Assembly: GCA_963854835.1 (NCBI GenBank)
Contig: OY978526.1
Span: 19,994,334-20,058,333, forward strand
DNA: 64,000 nt
Direction: 5' to 3'
Origin: Megamerina dolium
Taxonomy: Eukaryota; Arthropoda; Insecta; Diptera; Megamerinidae
Shown here: one piece after another, positions 59,560-64,000 of the stretch
Position numbering within the stretch: the first letter of the stretch is position 1
How the letters are laid out: every line of letters begins with the position of its first letter
Program-made: the position numbers and the translations under genes
Notes under the pieces: generated by a model
What the model was told of the DNA's origin: nothing
Database searches by the model: none
Seen by the model: the letters and a program-made list of their open reading frames with translations, nothing else

Positions 59560-60800
59560 GGATCATTTTCGGTCTTTTTTCGAAAAATCTCCAACACACA
59601 TGAAAAAGGCCAAAAATGACCCATACGGGTAGTGGCTAGAGGGTTAAAATGTTTCGAGAAAATAATCCTCAGAACATTTTAATTTGGGTGTCTGAAGACA
59701 AGAACGATCACAAATGTAATTTTATATATGATTTTTCAAATTCCATGATTCCACTTTTGACCGAAAAAACCAAATTTTAAACCACTTAAAAAAAACTTGT
59801 GACGTAGTGGAGCAGAAATGGATTAGGATTTTTATTACTGAATTCAAGTGCTATTGTTTGAGACTAGTTTGGTTCATCCCGGAGACAATGACCCTTAAAT
59901 TGTGGAATGAAGCTAACACCCGATGAAAGTAAAGTACTTAAAATTTTTAATTCTCTTTTTTTACAAGTTACCTATAAGTGGTACATATTTTTTGTCTTCA
60001 GCGACCCATAGTGAAAATTTCCGAAGAATATTTTTGTGGTAGACTTTTAAACCTTGATTTCCTCCGAAATGTTGACTTTAATGGGAGTTTTCGAAAAAAG
60101 GCCAAAAATGACCCATACGTGTGGTAATTTTCCTCGGAAAATTTTAATATAGGTCTCCGAAGATAAGAACTATCCCAAATGCAATTTTACATATGATTTT
60201 TCAAATTTCATGATTCCACTTTTGACTGAAAAAGCCAAACTTTAAACTACTGTAAAAAATAAAATTGTGACGTAGTAGAGCAAAATCGAATTGACAATTT
60301 TTTTACTGAGGCTAAATGCTGTCGTTTGAGATTAGTTTAGTTCACCCCCGAAACAGCGACCCTTAAATTGTAGAATAGATGCTTAAAAATAAAGTACTTA
60401 AAATATTTATTTCGTTGTTTTTTTTTTTTTTTACAAGTTACCTATAAGTGGTACATATTTTTTGTCTTCAGCGACCCATAGTGAAAATTTCCGGAGAATA
60501 TTTTTGTGGTAGATTTTTAAACCTTGATTTCCTCCGAAATGTTGACTTTAATGGGAGTTTTTCGGAAAAGGGCCAAAATGACCCATATGGGTAGTAGTTA
60601 TAGGGTTAAAATATTTCAAGAAAATAATCGTCGGAAAATTTTAATATAGGTCTCCCAAGATAAGAACTATCACAAATTTTACATATGATTTTTCAAATTT
60701 CATGATTCTACTTTTGACCGAAAAAGCCAAATTTTAAAGCACTGTAAAATAAATTGTAACGTAATATAGTAGAGCAAAATCGAATTGCGAATCCACCACC
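59560..60800 (+). repeat. Long-period tandem repeat, about 480 bp, array G
   Basis: GGCCAAAAATGACCCATAC occurs at 59608, 60100 and 60571. ACAAGTTACCTATAAGTGG, then GTCTTCAGCGACCCATAG, recur with the same period, giving about 2.6 copies. Periods are 492 and 471. Copies keep long identical stretches. No coding sense in any frame. Confidence 0.85.
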
Positions 60801-60844
60801 GAGAGCGTGTGTTACACTCTGTTATTTATATCAACGAACAAGCT

Positions 60845-60930
60845 TAATTGAAAATAGGCGTTATCGAATGAAAACCACGCCTATCTCCAGAACAAAAGTA
60901 TGATTTTTCGAAAATATGTCTTGTCTATTT
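60845..60930 (+). repeat. Solitary unit of the 153-bp family
   Basis: AATAGGCGTTATCGAATG, then AAAACCACGCCTATCTCC and ACAAAAGTATG, match one partial unit of the arrays at 6.0 and 27.6 kb, directly after array G. Confidence 0.65.
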
Positions 60931-63234
60931 GTCACAGTGGTACGAATGGTGTTATTGATATTATTTGCTCAAATGTGAACTTTGCAAGCTTTAGATTGCT
61001 TCACATTATCGTGTTGTACTGTACTAATACAAACCCACCCATAAGTGTATATATGAATGAGTATATCTAGATATGTTTGTATGTATGTGAGTTGTTAGTA
61101 AACAAAAGATTTCTTTTAGCCGTTTAAGATGTTTACTTCGTGTTGGCTAAAAGCATTTTATTGAACGAGACTATAGTATCATGTATAGGTATTTCCGCAA
61201 ATGACGATGCGAAATTAAGTGTTTACGTATAATATACATTCGTATGAGCAGGTGAATAAACCTATAAGATTGCACTTATTAGTCTGCTAAGAAGTTCGAC
61301 TCTAAGATTGCGTATGTTAGGATATGAGTTTTTATTGAGAAGGCTCAAAGGCTCATTAAGTTATGATTCAAGTAATGCTAAAGTAACCCTATGACAATCA
61401 CAACCATTATGCTAATAAGGTGGGTATCATTGAAGCAAGTTGAATAAAATTTGTGTCTAATTTTTAAATCCTAAACTCCTTCATCACACATTTTTGCTGA
61501 TACCTTTAACGTTGTTGTTGTTGTTTTTATTTGGCTCTATACATTTTTCCCTTGGTCATCCATGGTCTTTAAATTAAGTTATCACTACTCTAAGTGATGA
61601 ACTAATTAACCTTGTGATAATGGGCTTATAAAGCTGTCAACAATCTAAGTAACAAGCGACATAATGTTCTAAAGAGACCGCTTATTATTTGGATTTATAA
61701 TGTAATAAAAGCGGAGAGATGGAAGAATATAATAAAGCCACCAAAAACATGAAAATTAAATAAAAGAAAAAAACAAAATCCTCAGAAAGGATTTTGAAAT
61801 GTGTCAGTTGGGATTATATTATTACTCTATACTATCACACAAACTAATTCACCACGCACTCAATTGTATGCTCAATTGTTTGTATGCACAATATTCATGT
61901 TGCAGTGGGATTAAGTATTACTACCTATACATACAGACATATACATTTAACATACATACATACCGACACAGAAGGAGTGGATCATATACGTATTGGTTGA
62001 TTGTATTACCAACATAGCAGCATAGCAGAGAATTCTTAATTAAATGAGAATTGAAATGTAAACATTTTAATGGATGCGATGATGTGATAAATTCAATGGA
62101 TTTTTAGTTGGTGTGGTAGTGTTTGTCGTCGATCAAAGCGCTAGTTGTGGGTTGCGTGCGTGCGTGCGTGCGTGCATGCGTGCATACAAACAAGCAAACA
62201 AATCAAATATGAATGAACATCAGATATCATATGCATATATATATATATATAAATTTATGCTCATTCCTCATCCATTCACAATGGAAATGTATGAATAATG
62301 CAAGTAATACTTATTACTACAATACTTACTACTTACTTACTATGGATGAGAATTGTAAAACTATGTGTTGGAGTGAGTGTTGAAGCATTAGTGTTCTAAA
62401 TAAACGGAAAAAACAATGGAAATATGAGATGCTTTAGTTTGAATACGCATTTGGTGTGTGAGTACAACACCCTCATCATCATTTGTTGTCTTGAAAACAC
62501 GATTAAATGTTGCTGCTGTGTCATGCCATGTTATGCCACGCTTTTAAAGGTGAGGCATGTAGGATTGTACGACGCTCAATTACACGCTCAGGCACATTTA
62601 TCAACATACATATGTTACGAGTATATAAATCCAGTCGAATCCATTGTCGTAATATCTATCTATTTTGTTTTACAATTCAATTACAGAAGTATGTATTTAT
62701 ATATGAGGCGAGATGCATATGAGGTGTTGCTGCTGTCGCCACTTGATAGGTTGGTAGTACCTAAGCACATAGGTTATCGTCTCTTCTGACATATCTTGAA
62801 ATGGTGTGACTTACATAAATGTCCGCCAGTTAATGGAATTAATGATGTGAACATTTATATTGATATTCTGTTTTTTGTTTTCTTCCCTCAATATTTTTGA
62901 TCAACTCATCAATGTTCGTTGAGACCTCACGCTTTATTCATTAAGTGAGTTCATTGATCTCGTCCTTAGATGGTTTTCTTCCTCACTTTATGTGTGTGTG
63001 TGTGTGTGTGTGTGTGAGTATACTGCAAATAGACTTCCCACAATTGTGGATTTTGAGCTCTACCTCTGGTATTGATAGTAACAAGGAGACAGATCATTGT
63101 GCGATAATAGTTTCAGCTTGTCATCTACGAAATTTTAGACTGGTTCTGTAGGTTCTGTAACGATGGAAATTTTTCTAGAAACCAATAAATGTATGCGTAT
63201 TTACCAAAGGATAATTGCAATTGCTTTATATTAC
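60931..63234. other. AT-rich noncoding sequence with microsatellites
   Basis: Contains a GTT run (about 61511-61524), a GTGC run (about 62154-62185), AT (about 62234-62250) and GT (about 62992-63015). Frames of up to 121 codons show no family motif. Confidence 0.5.
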
Positions 63235-63595
63235 TACGGTGTGCCGTGGCTCAGTGGTTAGTGTGTTGCCCTTCTGATCTGTAGGTCGTGGTTTAATCCA
63301 CGGCTCATGCATAACAAATTTAATATCGAAAAGATGTTTCTTTCGAACGGTACCCGCCTGTCGGCATGCAATTGGCAATTCTTTCGACAGTAACAACTTT
63401 CCATGAAAAAGCTTCTAAAAGAACTCTGTGACAAAGCTCAGAAGAAGTGATGTCGCAAGGGTTCTGCCGCTCGGAACCGGCTAAAATATGTAGGTCTCTT
63501 CTAACACTGTCCAAAATTTAACACCCACCACAATAATTGAAGAGAAGCTCGGCCAGTGAGCCCTTCGGGGCTTTAAGTGTCACATATTTTTTTTC
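63235..63595 (+). mobile_element. tRNA-headed SINE, full length
   Basis: The head reads GTGCCGTGGCTCAGTGGTTA (box A) with box B GTGGTTTAATCC. The body ends in AGCCC-TTCG-GGGCT, AAGTGTCACATATT and a T run. A 7-bp flank repeat, ATATTAC, lies at 63228-63234 and 63596-63602. This is the best-preserved copy: the hairpin carries a UUCG loop. Confidence 0.9.
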
Positions 63596-63629
63596 ATATT
63601 ACAAAAATAGGAAAATAATATGTCTGGAG

Positions 63630-64000
63630 TTGCTACTCTTGGTCCAGACCTCGGAAGTAATCAAAGAGCCCGGAGTCTGTACCGGGGCGGAGGCCCGATT
63701 GCAGTGAGAACAGCATTCACTGCATCAACGCGCGGTGGAGACGGCCATCGAGTGTCATGCTCATAATATCGTGCTGGGGGTCGCCCACCGCCAATAGCAG
63801 ACTGCGAACAACAGCTCCCGAGATTCGCTCGCGCCAGTTTGGCGCAGCTAAGATCTGTATGGAGCGTCTATCTGAACTGCTACATGCACCGGCTGGCTAA
63901 TAAAATTCCAGACCGATGCTCGCGGTGCCAGCAGAGCCCGTACGACACCCGTCATCTTTTCGCCTGCCCCAGAAGGCCTATCAGTTTGGCTCCCTCTGCA
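63630..64000 (+). pseudogene. Non-LTR retrotransposon C-terminal part, cut by window edge
   Basis: From about 63820 the plus strand reads RQFARASLAQLRS, then CYMHRLANKIPDRCSRCQQS, then YDTRHLFACPRRP and SLAPSA at the last base. This is the finger and C-terminus of the jockey-like family seen at 34.3 and 42.7 kb. The GC-rich stretch before it (about 63640-63704) includes GGGGCGGAGGCCCGATTG, similar to the family-B retroposon head. The element continues beyond the window. Confidence 0.7.

Noticed and set aside
62424..62789. 121-codon frame near the right end
   Set aside because: No recognisable motif, AT-rich codons, no splice or start support.
63235..63310. A tRNA gene
   Set aside because: Boxes A and B are present but the anticodon and acceptor stems do not pair and a 280-bp SINE body follows; five relatives confirm a SINE.

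Overview
This window looks like euchromatic, intron-like DNA from a higher dipteran, probably a tephritid fruit fly. It is AT-rich and has very few exons. Dipteran mobile elements dominate it: a copia-type LTR element primed by tRNA-iMet, several mariner lineages including a rosa-like DD41D element, non-LTR fragments with RNase H, a tRNA-headed SINE, and (GTT)n/(CAA)n microsatellites. The species call is inference.

Host coding content that I can support is small. A 122-bp exon at 20444-20565 (+) encodes the beta2-beta3-alphaC part of a protein kinase of TESK type (the fly gene is center divider, cdi). The flanking tens of kilobases read as its long introns. Two short exon-like blocks on the minus strand (35350-35399 and 35198-35234) splice in frame into an unrecognised protein and run into a 200-N assembly gap. 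No other exon was convincing.

Layout: 0-5 kb holds AT-rich DNA, GTT microsatellites and one small retroposon. At 5-6.6 kb are a decayed non-LTR RNase H fragment and the first copy of a 153-bp tandem array. A copia-type element with near-identical LTRs lies at 13.76-18.17 kb. From 18 to 26 kb come a retroposon, SINEs, the kinase exon, a mariner, a mariner fragment and a GATTAATC fold-back block. A regular 153-bp array is at 27.6-28.7 kb. From 30.8 to 38 kb lies a dense graveyard of SINE, retroposon, several mariner lineages, a non-LTR 3' end, the gap, the minus-strand exons and a hAT-type MITE. From 41 to 43 kb are non-LTR 3' ends. The second half carries more arrays (46.0-46.8, 50.6-51.6, 53.6-55.8, 57.6-58.5, 59.6-60.8 kb), a second copy of the first mariner, and a SINE plus a non-LTR fragment at the right edge.

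The most informative structure is the nesting, which can be read from target-site duplications. A small (CAA)n-tailed retroposon sits inside a tRNA SINE with a 13-bp duplication. A SINE and a non-LTR 3' end both sit inside one 153-bp array, and subtracting them restores its period. The copia-type element sits in the target duplication of another small retroposon. Small retroposons and non-LTR 3' ends share a GCTACAACAACAAC-type tail, which suggests (inference) that the small elements borrow the non-LTR machinery.
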